From contig RPFO01000629.1 in NCBI GenBank assembly GCA_009746045.1, positions 538,301-602,300 on the forward strand: a DNA stretch of 64,000 bases, read 5' to 3'. This DNA comes from Mesostigma viride. Taxonomy: Eukaryota > Streptophyta > Mesostigmatophyceae > Mesostigmatales > Mesostigmataceae. The notes beneath the pieces are model-generated. The model was not told where the DNA came from. It saw only the letters and a program-made list of their open reading frames with translations, and ran no database searches. Positions 33,586 to 46,366 of this stretch are shown here, piece after piece. The first letter of the stretch is position 1. Every line of letters begins with the position of its first letter. The translations under genes and the position numbers were made by a program.

Positions 33586-34395
33586 CGTTCTCCCCTGGTG
33601 GGCCAGCAGGCATCCTTGGCCCTTGCCACCCTCAATGCACGCACATTACTAGCAGACGACGGCCATAGCTATCGGGTAGAAGAGCTCGTTGCCTTCTGCA
33701 TAGCCCATCGTGTATATATTCTAGGCGTTCAGGAACATCGCCGCAAGGTGCCACTTGGCATCATGAGCACTGATCGCCTGGCGGGTGGCTGGCGGTTTTA
33801 CTTCGCTGGCAGCGGTACGCCAGGCCAAGGTGGTGTTGGTCTTTTGTGTTCGCCGCTGGCAGTTGCTAGCCTCAGCACGCTGAAGTTTCTAACCCCACGC
33901 CTTATGGTAGCACATTTCACCTCCGTCGAGGGGCGGTCTAAGCACCACCTCACGGTGGGGGTGGGCTACGCACCCCATAGCGGTCTACCTGAGTCGGAAC
34001 GCCAGGAGTTCTTCGAGTCCTTCTGTCCTTGCATAGCCTTGAGGGGGTCACTCCGGCCCGCCACTTTTTGGTTATGCTGCTCGACGCCAATGCCACACTC
34101 CCCGTGGGCACTGCTGGCAGTCACTTTGCGCCTGCTGACACCGCTGCTAACGACAACACTCCCCTGTTTTCTGCCTTTTTGCGGGATAGCGGTATGGTTG
34201 CTGTCAACTGCCACTTCCAACGTCCCTCACAGGACTTGGTCACTTTTCGTGGCCCTAACGGCCGTCAGGCCTGTTTGGACTACGTGGTGGTACGGCAGCC
34301 CAGGTGCACCTCGGTTCTGGACACCCGAGTGTTTGATACGCCCACGGTGTGCTCTGACCACCGGTTGGTGCGCGCGACCATTCGGCTCCGGTTCC
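33586..34395 (+). pseudogene. LINE-1 ORF2 endonuclease domain, frameshifted
   Basis: The first frame reads LALATLNARTLLADDGHSYR, then ILGVQEHRRK (catalytic Glu motif) and GGVGLLCSP, as in exonuclease-endonuclease-phosphatase folds. Near 34,030 the reading shifts frame and continues with LLDANATLPVG, DLVTFRGPNGRQACLDYVVV and the terminal SDHRLVRA motif. These are the expected order and catalytic motifs of APE endonucleases, which nick target DNA for LINE insertion. The frameshift makes it non-functional unless it is a sequencing error. Confidence 0.8.
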
Positions 34396-35039
34396 ACGTC
34401 CCCGCGCGCCCCGCCCCAGTGGTCCACCCTGACTGGTCTGCTCTACGCCCGGTCCGGGGAGATCCTGAGAGGACTGGACGGACGCCGAGCACGAGCGGAA
34501 CCGGTGCCGACGGGAGTACCTGTTGGCCCTGGGCGCCCGGGCGGACGTCGACGAGCTGGACAAGGGTGCCCCCAATGCCGCCATTTTTGCGGGCTTTGCG
34601 GCCCGTGCCCCGTTGCTGGCAGCCCGGCACCTGCCGCCCCATGCCCCGCCGCCGCCCCGGCCCGCTCTACCGCCAGGACCCCAAGGTATTGGCCGCCCGG
34701 CACCGCCTCAAGCGTAACCGGGACCCGCTGCAGAAACCAGTGCTCAAGGCCGCCCTCGGGGAGGCCTACGAGCACGCTCAGGACGCGGAGGCGGCCCAGT
34801 GCACGATCGCGGATGCCAAGGCCTGCCAGGGCGGGCTCGCAACCAGGGCAAGGACATCAGTGGTACCACCTCGACCGGCTCGGCGGCCGGCGGCAGCTCA
34901 CCCCGGTGGAGCACACAGGGGACGGCACGGCGCCGGTCAGCCTTGACCGCTGGTTGGCCCACAATGTTTCCTTGACCGGTGGGGCTCGCGCCCCCCCCCC
35001 CGCCGCTTCACCCCGAGACGCCCGCCCGCCTCGGGGACG

Positions 35040-35690
35040 TTGCCGGACCCCCGCCGCCGCCAGCGCCCCCCTCCTCGGCCGCGGACTACCAAGTCCCCGC
35101 CTTGTAGGAGGGCTGCCTTGCCATGCACCAACGGCGTCGTCCACCCCTTCACTTTGAAGGAATTGGACGGCGCCCTTGCTCGCCTGCCCGGTACGATGCG
35201 GCGGTCGGTGCCGACCACCTTTCTGCTGAGCTGCATGCTGAAGACCCCTGATCCGGCGGTTAGGGATCTTCTGCTGGCGTTCTGCAACCGTGTCCTGCTT
35301 TCTGACGAGCCTCCGCCTGCTGAGTGGCAGACGGCCATCTGCCGGAGTCATGCTGTACAAGAAGGGCCCTACTGCTGACCCCGGTAACTACCGGGGTGTC
35401 TGCCTCCAGAGCGCCGCGCTGAAGGTCTTCATGGCGCATGATGCTGCACAGGCTCCGCGCCGCGCTGGACCCACACCTGGGTGAGTCTCAGATGGGTTTC
35501 CGTCGTGGTCGTAACACTGTCATGGCTGTGTTTGTAGCGCGCCGGTTGATGGAGGAGGTGCGTCGCCTCCCCCCTGACAGTTTGCCGCTGGTCTTCATTT
35601 TTGTTGACTATATCAAGGCCTTTGACACGGTCCTCTGGGAGGCTCTTTGGGCCATCCTAGCTCTGGATCGAGTGCCACCTGCGTTTATTG
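35040..35690 (+). pseudogene. LINE-1 reverse transcriptase, N-terminal half
   Basis: Frame pieces read TFLLSCMLKTPDPAVRDLLL and YKKGPTADPGNYRGVCLQSA (RT fingers), a frameshift, then QMGFRRGRNTVMAVFVARRL and VFIFVDYIKAFDTVLW. The last holds motif A with its catalytic Asp. The frame is cut at 35690 (PPAFIV) by an inserted element; the RT resumes at about 37454. Confidence 0.85.
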
Positions 35691-37446
35691 TCAAAAAACC
35701 AAATGTCCTCATTTGAGGACATAGTCCTCGTTTGAGACGGGGGGGGTCAGGGGCGCGGTTTTGGCGCCAAATTTGGTCCTAGGGTCACTTGGTGGGTTTT
35801 GGCGCGAAACTGGGATAGGTACTGAGCGCGCCAAGCCCCTGGGGTCGACAGGGGTCGACCGTACCTGGAAAATATGAGGCGACGAAAAGTACCTACAACG
35901 GCAAGAACATCGCAATGCAATCGAGTGTTTTGTCGAGTGGCGGCTATGGGGTCGTGCCAGTTCCGAGGCCTGCCTGAATGATATAGGGCATTATTTTGCC
36001 CCGGACGAAGACAGCATTTTAGATCGTCATCTAGTGATTTCGAATATGTTATTCTTCACGAGCAGGTGCTTTGTATATGTCGAAAATTTTGTTCATGAAC
36101 GGATTTTGGCATTGTTGAAGAAAATCTGAGAGCTACGTAGATCGCATGACAGGTCAGTTCGCAGTTCGGTTTTACAATTTCTTTTTCCGCCCAGGCGCTG
36201 CGGATATCGCGAGTATGGGTTATGGTACGCTTATGGGCTTATGGGCGACATGGGGAGAAGAGGGACCTGGGCAGTTGCATGCGTCAAAGAGTCTCTATTT
36301 TTTCGTCGTGATGTCACAGTCGCGCCTGGCGAAAACCAGGGCGAGCGCAAGCCATATTTTTCTTTTGCCGCAAGGCTGGGTGCTTCCCACGCGTCACCGT
36401 CCTTCAATATATATTTCTTGAGCTGGCCCGCGCAGCTGGCGGCCTGGGCGCACGGCAAGAACAAGGTTCCGACTGTCATTCTCAACCGCATCGTTCTAAG
36501 TAAGCGTGTTAAGCGCATTGTAACCTGTAACTCCCGCAGACGTGATAATTCCGGTTGCTTTCAATGCCCAACTTCGTGGTTTTGATTACGTTTATGTCCG
36601 GGAAATAACGGAAGTTTGCTGGGCAGTACTTTCTTTTTCCCATTGCGTCACTGAAAAGGTAAACGGCCTTGCGTTATCAAAACAGCAGCAAGTAGAAGTC
36701 GCTGTGCTTAATTGCGATGTGGTAGTTTGATTCAACACATATACTGCCTTGTTGTTGAGAAGTTTTTCAAGGCTTGCTGGTATGTTGCCCATATGTTTCT
36801 AATGCTTCAACTCATGTCCAAGTGATCAAGACTGGCTTGGAAACTTGAGCTTGTCATGTTTACATTGTGCTTGTGTTACAACTTGTGCCTCTTTGCAGTA
36901 TATGTTTCATATATAACGTAAGGGCTCAGCATCATGGTTTAGCACCGTGGTGGCAGCCGAGCCTCTACTAACGATCATGGACCTAACCTTGGCAAGTATT
37001 TGCTTCATATTTCACTCTTTGGACTGAGCTAGCTTTACACCTGCTGTTTGGCCTGCACCATGGTCCCTGGCTGCCAGTTACATTTTGTGCCCCCCCCTGG
37101 CAGGCTGCAGGGTCTAGGACTGCGAGGGTGTAACATAGACATGTTGTGGGCACCCTGGGTGCATTTTCAGGACCAGCCATGACCTGGCCATGCCTTCTTT
37201 CTTGGCATATTGTTGACTTGAGTGCTATTTGGTCATTCGCGTAGCGACCCCCCTGCATTCATAAATTGTAAACAATTATACAATGAGCATATTTCATGGA
37301 CGTTAAGCATTGCAACTCTTGAACATATCATAAATGAACATGGTTCCATACCGTACCCATGGATTTGTTGACATGTGTTAGTTATTACAAATGGTATCCA
37401 TGCTTAAAAATGTCCTCATTTGAGGACATTTTCTTGGTGATTAGAC
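35691..37446. mobile_element. Unclassified 1.75-kb insertion inside LINE-1 RT
   Basis: The LINE coding sequence stops at 35690 (GCGTTTATTG) and continues at about 37447 (ATTATTGCTGCCATCCGCC), suggesting a 6-7-bp target duplication (TTTATTG/ATTATTG). The same 22-bp near-palindrome (TGTCCTCATTTGAGGACA core) lies near each end, at 35701-35722 and 37408-37429. No open frame above ~115 codons and no recognisable motif is present. The family is unknown; it is not TTAA-bounded. Confidence 0.65.
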
Positions 37447-37453
37447 ATTATTG

Positions 37454-38610
37454 CTGCCATCCGCCGACTGTATGAGGGCTCACAGGCAGTAGTGCGGACG
37501 GCGGAAGGCACCACCCCACCATTCCCCCTTCACCACGGGGTGTGGCAAGGTTGTGTCCTGTCCCCATACCTGTTCATTATTGTCGTGGATCACGTCATGC
37601 GCCGAGCACGTGCGCGCTTTACTGCTCTTAAGGGGTTCGAGCTAGGCTTGGACATCCTTAACGAGAAAGAGCACGGCGGGGTTGAGCCTGGCTACCGCCT
37701 GTCCGACCTGATTTATGCGGATGACACCACCCTCATCGCGCGCCCCGAGCACATTCAGACCTGGCTGGACTGTCTGGGCCTGGAGGCGAGGGCGGTGGGG
37801 TTGGAGATTAGTTAGTGTCAAAACTGAGGCAATGGTGATATTTGGGGCCTCCAGTACACCGCCGCTGCCGCGCCTGCTCGACGGGACGACGGCCCCGTTC
37901 CGCGATCGCTTCAAACTGTTGGGGAGTATGCTCCCTGACACCGCCGACGATGTGGACACCCGCATCGGCCTGGCCTGGGCTAGGCTTCGTTCGCTCAACA
38001 CCTACTGACTCAGTGGCGCTCCAAGGGCCTGCCATGGCGAGCACCGCAAGCACATGCTCTTCAAGGTCCTCGTCCTCACGGTGCTCACGTATGGCGCCGA
38101 GGCGCCTGGACACTCACACCCACACTGGCAGCTAGGCTAGACGGCACAGTTTACAGGATGCTCCGACAGGTCCTGCACGTAGGGCAGTTTCCAAGCGCCC
38201 ATCATCAGAGTCTTTGTATCAGGGCATGCCTCGTATTTCGGACGAGATTAGACAGCGTAGGATAGCATTTGTAGGACACCTTGCTCGCACCAGCCAGGTC
38301 GACACCGCCCTTAGTCTGGCAGGCCCCCAGCGGCTTGGCCATGCAGCCAGGGCGGCACATTCTGACCTGGCCTGGCCCCAAGGGCATTGCCAAATTAAAG
38401 GTCGGGAAACAACATGTCACGAACTACGTACAGATGTTGCTGGATGACCTACTGGTCCCAGCCCAGTTTGAACACCGCATCCACTCTCTCTCCCTTCTTT
38501 GGACTGCCATGCAGAACAAGACGCGGTGGCAGAAGATTGTCAAGGCTCACACGCCCGACCCTGTGGGCAAGCCCCCTCCCCCCAAGAGGAGGAGGCGTTT
38601 TGATGAGTAG
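37454..38610 (+). pseudogene. LINE-1 reverse transcriptase, C-terminal half
   Basis: The frame resumes with IRRLYEGSQAVVRTAEGTTP, then GVWQGCVLSPYLFIIVVDHV (motif B region) and LSDLIYADDTTLIA (YADD catalytic motif). A stop and frameshift near 37,812 precede KTEAMVIFG...RFKLLGSMLPDTADD. Further shifts near 38.0 and 38.2 kb separate the conserved RQRRIAFVGHLARTSQVDTA block and the end KPPPPKRRRRFDE at 38610. Confidence 0.85.
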
Positions 38611-39069
38611 GGTAGTTAGGATTTTCGATCTAGACTAGCTAGCTAGCTAGATTAGCGTTAGTTAGGTTAGTCCGATTACGCGGCTCTCCCCACTCCACCA
38701 CCCATCAAGGAATATGTGCTACATGATCTCCCAACGGAGGCATGTTATAATTTAATTTAATTTAATTTAATTAATTTAATTTTAATATACCCGGGAGCTT
38801 CGAATGTATTATAGGCCAGATGCCCCTTCTCAAGGGCTATGTGCTACAGATACTCCCAACGGAGTTCTGTTCCTAATTAATTAATTAATTAATTAATATA
38901 CCCGGCCGGCGTTGTCAGGGATATTTAAAAAAATTGAATTATAACATGCCTCTGTTGATGCAGACGATATTTGTTTAAACTTTTGTGTAATTATTTTTCT
39001 AATGAGATTAGCATAGTACTCCGTGGCATGCCTTTGCGCATGACGCGCAAGTACTTACTTACTTACTTA

Positions 39070-39890
39070 CTTATGCCTCCGTTGGAAGATCATGTAGCAC
39101 ATATTCCTTGATGGGTGGTGGAAAGGAGAGCCGGAGCCGCATAATCTAACTATCCTAACGCTAATCTACCTAGTCTAGAAAAATCCTAACTGCCCTACTC
39201 GTCAAAACGCCTCCTCCTCTTGGGGGGAGGGGGCTTGCCCACAGGGTCGGGCGTGTGAGCCTTGACAATCTTCTGCCACCGCGTCTTGTTCTGCATGGCA
39301 GTCCAAAGAAGGGAGAGAGAGTGGATGCGGTATTCAAACTGGGCTGGGACCAGTAGGTCATCCAGCAACATCTGTACGTAGTTCGTGACATGTTTCCCTG
39401 TCCTTTTGGGAATGTCCTTGGGGTCAGGCCAGGTCAGAATGTGCCGCCCTGGCTGGCCAAGCCGCTGGGGGCCTGCCAGACCAAGGGCGGTACGTGTCGA
39501 CCTTATTGGCTAGTGCGAGCAAGGTGTCCTACAAATGCTATCATAGCACTGAGTAGGCTACGCTGTCTAATCTCGTCCGAAATACGAGGCATGCCCTGAT
39601 TGATACAAAGACTCTGATGACGGGCGCTTGGAAAACCCTACGTTCAGGACCTGTCGGAGCATCCTGTAAACTGTGCCGTCTAGCCTAGCTGCCAGTGTGG
39701 GTGTGAGTGTGACCCACGCCTCGGCGCCATACGTGAGCACCGTGAGGACGAGGACCTTGAAGAGCATGCGCTTGCGCCGGTGGTCTCCCAGGCCCTTAGA
39801 GCGCCAGTAGGTGTTTAGCGAACGAAGCCTAGCCCAGGCCAGGCCAATGCGGGTGTCCACATCGTCGGCGGTGTCAGGGAGCCAGCTCCC
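39070..39890 (-). mobile_element. LINE-1 3' fragment, inverted
   Basis: On the minus strand it reads the LINE-1 C-terminus (LDGTVYRMLRQVLNVGFSKR, YGAEAW, TAMQNKTRWQKI, PPPPKRRRRF-like end at about 39190), then the 3' UTR and hairpin (39077-39090). It faces the LINE-1 tail tail-to-tail across ~170 bp, making an imperfect inverted repeat of ~0.8 kb per arm. It has several frameshifts. Confidence 0.85.
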
Positions 39891-39924
39891 TAACAGCTCC
39901 CTCAGGGATATGTGCTACAGTATA

Positions 39925-40690
39925 CTCCCAACTGAGGCGATGGTGATTGGGGCCTCCAGTCGCCCGCCGCTGCCACGCCTATACTCGACGGGACGGAGGT
40001 CCTGTTCCGTGATCGCTTCAAACTGCATGTTAGGGAGCATGCTCCCCGACACCGCCGACGATGTGGCCGGACATCCGCATCGGCATGGCCTGGGCCAGGC
40101 TCCGTTCGCTAAACACCTACTGGCGGCCTGGCGCTTGAAGGGCCTGGGCGAGCAGCGTAAGCGCATGCTCTTCAAGGTCCTCGTCCTCACAGTGCTTACG
40201 TATGGCGCCGAGGCATGGACACTCACGGACACACTGGCGGCTTAGCTAGACGGCACGGTACCGTACAGGATGCTCCGACAGGTCCTGAATGTGGTGTTTT
40301 CCAAGCATAGGTCATTAGGGTCTTTGTATCAGGGTATGCCTTGCATTTCGGATGAGATTAGGCAGCGTAGGATAGCATTTGTAGCCTGTAGGCCATCTTG
40401 CTCGCATGAGTCCGGTCGACACCGCCCTTGGTCTGGGCGGCCCGGCGCCCCAGCGGCTTGGCCAACCAAGGCGGCACATCCTGCATGACCTGGCCTAGCC
40501 CCAAGGACATTCCTAGAAAGCTAGGTAAGCCTGCCATTCAAACTACATCCAGATGTTGCTGGCTGACATGTAGTGGTCCCAGCTCAGTTTGAACACCGCA
40601 TTCAATCTCTGCCCCCCAGCGGCTTGGCCAACCAGGGCGGCATATTTTGACCTGGCCTGGCCCCAAGGACATTCCCAGGAAGGTAGGTAA
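39925..40690 (+). mobile_element. LINE-1 3' fragment, left part, split by a TTAA element
   Basis: It encodes RT C-terminal pieces (LGSMLPDTADDV, KRMLFKVLVLTVLTYGAEAW, MLRQVLNVVFSKHRSLGSLY) with stops. The end holds two tandem pieces of the same LINE segment, both containing CCAAGGACATTCC. The fragment continues at 43340 after the 40691-43339 transposon. Confidence 0.8.
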
Positions 40691-43339
40691 TTAAGGGGAC
40701 GTGGCGCGCCGAATATTTTCCGCGCGAAAAAATTCGCGGCACCGGCCGTACCGTGAAAAGTGGGTGCTCCGTGCGCGCACCACTTGCGGAAGTGGCCATG
40801 GCGACTGCGTTTAGGCGAAACTAGCAATGTAGGGCTAGAGAAATGCAAAAAAAATGATTGGATGTTGAAGACGATGATTTAATGATGTTGGATTGCGGCG
40901 GCAAGTGGCTGGTTTATACAATATCGCTGCTTTCTTTTACTGCCATCGGCATGGGGGGTAATCTGCATTTTTTGGTCGCGCGGAATAAAATAGAATTCGT
41001 GATTGCGGCAGTAAATTCTCAGTTTTGGGGGTCTTTTTGACCGTGAAGGATGCATTCATATCGGTAGCATCGAATTCTAAACCGAACGGGTGCTTTTTGC
41101 TACATTTTCGGCCATTCTCTGTAAGTATTTTTTCAGGCCTGCGCAGTGCATGTCGGAACCTTCCATGGAAGAACGGCCGTTGTTGCGCGCCTGGGCGAGG
41201 GATCTACGAGGGCAAGGTATAGATTTGTGGCGACTGTTATCTACTATCAGTTCTTTCTTCGAAGAGCTCATCGTTCGAAGTTTTTTGCGTTCGTTTTGGT
41301 CAGTTTCCGCCAGTTAACTCTCCGTTGCTTGCCGTCGTGTTGACGAATACCTGGCAGCTTTAGCTTGTTTTCGTTGATGTCTTGATCAAATCCGCTTCAG
41401 TCTCAGCCGATAGATCCTAGGGAAGGCGTAAGGGATTTCATAGCACGTGTTCTGGCAAGGATGTTGTGCGTATGGACGCTTCTTGTTGTGTGATAGTGAC
41501 GCACCCTTTCCTCGCAGCGGCATCACAGCGGTCAGAAGCTGAACGGCCGCCACTGGTTTCTTTGCATTTTATCGTGCAGGGAAGGAATTTTTTAAATCGA
41601 CGATCATGTTGGAGATATTGCATTTGTGTGACTGCATGTAGATAGCTGCCATCATTGGTTTATTTGAGCTTTCCTTGTTATGATGATGTGACAAGACAGC
41701 AATGTTGCTGAGCCAACCATGGTTGACATGGTTGACTGCATACAAGCTTTGTATGCCATGATCTCCTTGGTTCCTTGCCCTCCATAGTTCCAGTTTGTTG
41801 CCCATGTCGGGTAGTGCAGTTAAGGAGTTGTTGCTGTGTTGGTAAGCTTGGTTGGCATAACCCTTACAATCTAACCTGGGAGAAACATAGAAAATGCTGG
41901 TAATGCATGTTAGTGCCATAATCATTATTGCTATTCACGTACTTATAAGTCTGGCCATGCTCGAGGGACGGTGAAGGAGTATGAGGTGCGTGGCCACCCC
42001 TTTGTACTTCACAACATATTCAGCATGGATTTGATCCATGTTGATGGCATGTAAAGTGTGATTGTGTTTACTTGCTTTCTGAGTGGTCCTTAGCGCCTTG
42101 TCAGGTAGTGAGTGGTCGTCTAGGAAACCCATCAGTGCGTGCCACAGTGACCCCCAACCTTGAGCATGTGTCGTCATCAGTGTGCTAGAGTTAATTATAT
42201 GTGCTTTTGATCATAGATTTGCTGAGTTCTTAGCATGAAGTTTACAAGGTAACCTTGGGTAGAGTATAGTGTATGCTCTCTTGGCATGTATGCCTAGCGA
42301 TCGTGTTGCTATGCTTGCGCTGGCAAGGTTGGCCATGCCGAGGGCAGGTGAGGGAAGATGTGGTGCCTAGCCGTTTGCTTATGTTTTGTGATCGAGTGGG
42401 GCATGCTTTCTGGCTTTTTGGATGGAAAACAGCATGCCTAAGTGGCCATATACAAAGAAACCCCCCTTAAGCTTATGTTCAGGTTTTAGCACGCATAACC
42501 TTATTACTTGAGCAAGACTTGTCGGAATGACCTGTGTTAAGGGTGGCTGCCACGACGTGATGCAAAGGGAGGGGCAGGGGGACGATGGGGAAGGTAGTAG
42601 TGATGATGAGAATGATGTTGATAATATTCCTTGCCTTGCATGTGCTTCCCCGGATGAAATTGACGGTGTCCCTTTCCTGCTGTGCAGCACATTCGGGTGC
42701 AAGGGAGGACTGCATGGGTGCTGCGCTGACCCCCCGTTGACTAAGGAGCCCAAGGGGGATTGGTTTTGCCCTGCCTGCCTTGTGCAGGATGCTTACAAGG
42801 GCTGATATAGTGACATTTTCTGTTTTAGCGGGCATTTTTTTTAAAACACGTCTGACGCAATAACTTGAGCTAGACTTGTCGGAATGACCTGGGACTTGGA
42901 ACACTGCTGTCCCCCTGTTAGCCGGAATTTTTGTTGATTTTGTGGCCTTATCGGAAGTGTTTATGATATGTATATTCCCAATGTCCGGTAAAAAATGACC
43001 TGTTTTGCGGGAAAATTAATAACTGTTCAAGGTTTTGCCATTTCCATGATGTAAATAGCTCAGCAAGCTACAAACTCAGGGATTTATATGACCTTGATTT
43101 TTGGTAGCCAACAAATAAGTGCATTGGCTGGGGCATACTCAGCCCTAATTAGCGTCTTTTGCTATTTATAGCGCATTATTGGCGTATATATGGGGGTAGT
43201 ACCCCCAACAAGTGCATGGACAACTCACTAGAGATGTTATTTAGTGCCCCCGATCATAATTCAGCATTGTGCAAATGAATTTCAAGTGATATTAGCATAT
43301 GTCAGATTTTTTGGGTTTTGGGGTGCCACCTCCCCTTAA
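40691..43339 (+). mobile_element. TTAA-family element (TTAAGGGGA type) carrying a PHD-finger frame
   Basis: Ends are TTAAGGGGACGTGGCGCGCC (40691) and GGTGCCACCTCCCCTTAA (to 43339). It interrupts a LINE-1 fragment: the flanks GGAAGGTAGGTAA and CCTGCCATGAACTAC are contiguous in the uninterrupted copy at about 40520 (GCTAGGTAAGCCTGCCATTC). This confirms transposition into TTAA-like sequence. The internal sequence aligns by eye with 44095-46366 but has an extra ~370 bp with a PHD finger, bounded by repeated CTTGTCGGAATGACCT. Confidence 0.85.
42527..42805 (+). CDS. PHD-type zinc finger frame inside TTAA element
   Basis: The 92-codon frame has an acidic stretch (DDGEGSSDDENDVDN) followed by CLAC, FLLCSTFGC, LHGCC and WFCPAC. 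This is a C4-H-C3 arrangement typical of PHD fingers, which often bind histone H3 tails. It is probably one exon or a relic of a longer protein. The homologous position in the 53771-56455 element carries a similar finger. It could also be the cysteine-rich C-terminal domain of a decayed transposase; I cannot tell which. Confidence 0.55.
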   Translation: MTCVKGGCHDVMQREGQGDDGEGSSDDENDVDNIPCLACASPDEIDGVPFLLCSTFGCKGGLHGCCADPPLTKEPKGDWFCPACLVQDAYKG

Positions 43340-44090
<751 letters not shown>

Positions 44091-44094
44091 TTAA

Positions 44095-46366
44095 TTAAGG
44101 GGACGTGGCGCGCCGAATATTTTCCGCGCGAAAAAATTCGCGGTACCAGCCGTACCGTGAAAAGTGGGTGCACCGTGCGCGCACCCCTTGCGGAAGTGGT
44201 CATGGCGACTGCGTTTAGGTGAAACTAGCAATGTAGGGCTAGAGAAATGCAAAAAAAATGCTCGAATGTTGAAGAAGATGATTTCATGATGTTGGGTTGT
44301 GGCGGCAAGTAGCTGGTTTACAATATCGCTGCTTTCTTTTACTGCCATCGGCATGGGGGTTAAACTGCATTTTTTGGTCGCGCGGAATAAAATAGAGTTC
44401 GTGATAGCGGCAGTAAATTCGCAGTTTTGGGGGCCTTTTTGACCGTCAAGGATGCATTAATATCGGTAGCATTGAATTCCAAACCGAACTGGTGCTTTTT
44501 GCTACATTTTCGGCCATTGTCGGTAAGTAATTCTTCAGGCCTGCGCAGTGCATGTCGGAATCTTCCATGGAAGAACGGCCGTTGTTGCGCGCCTGGGCGA
44601 GGGATCTGCGAGGGCAAGGTATAGATTTGTCGCGAATGTTATGTGCTATCAGTTCTTTCTTCTATGAGCTCATCGTTCGAAGGTTTTTGCGTTCTGTTTG
44701 GGCCGTTTCCGCCAGCTAGCTCGCCGTTGCTTGCCGAATACCTGGCAGCTTTAGATTGTTTTCGTTGATGTCGTGGTTAGGGCCGCTTCAGTCGAAGCCT
44801 ATAGCTTCTCGGGAAGGTTTAAGGCATTTCATAAAACGTGTTCTGGCAAGGATGGTGTGCGTATGGACGCTTCTTGTTGTGTTAGAGTGACGCACCCTCT
44901 CTTCGCAGCGGCATCACAGCGCTCATGCGCTGGAGGGCCGCCAATGGTTTCTTTCCATTTTATCGTGCAGGGGAGGAAGTGTTTTATTGACGATCATGTT
45001 GGAGATATTGCATTTGTGTGACTGCATGTAGATAGCTGCCACCATTGGTTTATTTGAGCTTTCCCTTGATATGATGATGTGAAAAGACTGCAATGTGCTG
45101 AGCCAACCATGGTTGACATGGTTGACTGCATGCCATCGTTGTATGCCATGATCTCCTTGGTTCCTTGCCCTCCATAGTTCCAGTTTGTTGCCCATCTCAG
45201 GTAGGGCAGTGAAGGAGTTGTTGCTGTGTTGATTAGCTTGGTTGGCATAAACCTTACACTCTAACCTGGGAGAAACATAGAAAATGCTGGTTAGGCATTT
45301 TAGTGCCATCATCATTATTGCTATTCACATGCTTATATGTCTGGCCATGCTCGAGGGACGGTGAAGGTGTATGAGGTGTGTGGCCACCCCTTTGTACTTC
45401 ATAACATATTCAGCATGTATTTGATGCATGTTGGATGGCATGTAAAGTGTGATTGTGTTAACTTGGTTACTGAGTGGTCCTTAGCGCCTGTCAGGTGGTC
45501 GTCTAGGAAACCCATCAGTGCGTGTCACAGTGACCCCAAACCTTGAGCATGTGTCGTCATCAGTGTGCAAGAGTTATTTATATGTGCTTTTGGTCATAGA
45601 TTTGCTGAGTTCTAATCATGAAGTTTACAAGGTAACCTTGGGTTGACTAATGTGTATGCTCTCTTGGCATGTATGCCTAACGATCGTGTTGCTATGCTTA
45701 GGCTGGCAAGGTTGGCCATGCCGAGGGCAGGTGAGGGCAGATGAGGTGCCTAGCTGTTTGCTTATGTATTGTGATCGAGTAGGGCATGCTTTCAGGCTTT
45801 TTGGATGGAAAACATCATGCCTAACTGGCCTTGTACAAAGAAAAACCTCCTTTAGCTTATGTTCAGGTTTTAGCACGTTTAACTTTATAACTTGAGCTAG
45901 ACTTGTCGGAATGACCTGGGACTTGGAAGACAGTTGTCCCCCTGTTAGACGGATTTTCGCTGCAGAAAAAAGTATTTTTTTGACGTGTTTATAAAAAGTT
46001 ATTCCCAATGTCCGGTAAAAAAAGGGTCGTTTTGCGGGGAAATTAATAACTGTTCGAGGTTTTGCCCTTTCCATGATGTAAATAGCTCAGCAAGCTACAA
46101 ACTCAGGGAACTAAAAACGCTGCAGGCAGTTTTGCAAATAAATGTGTGCATTGGCTGGGGCATACCCAGCCCTAATTAGCGTCTTTTGCTATTTATAGAG
46201 CATTATTGGTGTATATATGGGGGTAGTACCCCCAACAAGTGCATGGACAACTCACTAGAGATGTTATTTAGTGCCCCCAATCATAACTTAGCGTTGTGCA
46301 AATGAATTTCAGGTGATATTAGCATAGGTCAATTTTTAAGGGTTTTGGGGTGCCACCTCCCCTTAA
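44095..46366 (+). mobile_element. TTAA-family element (TTAAGGGGA type), complete short form
   Basis: It is bounded by TTAA at 44095-44098 and 46363-46366, with ends TTAAGGGGACGTGGCGCGCC and GGTGCCACCTCCCCTTAA. It lies in the A/T-rich tail of one LINE-1 fragment and abuts that of another. It lacks the PHD segment of its relative at 40691. Minor frames (for example 44923-45315 minus) recur in relatives but carry no motif. Confidence 0.85.

Larger units (their letters stand above)
33385..38905 (+). mobile_element. APE-type non-LTR retrotransposon (LINE family 1), broken
   Basis: In order: an apurinic-type endonuclease (about 33600-34390), a linker, reverse transcriptase palm (35440-35690 and 37454-37800), a C-terminal RT region to the stop at 38610, a 3' UTR, and an A/T tail with the CTCC-CAAC-GGAG hairpin (38728, 38853). 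The coding part is damaged by frameshifts near 34.0, 34.4-35.1 and 38.0-38.2 kb and by a 1.75-kb insertion at 35691-37446. The 3' UTR module 'cccatcaaggaatatgtgct' is shared with the fragments at 39.1, 43.6 and 46.4 kb. Confidence 0.85.
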
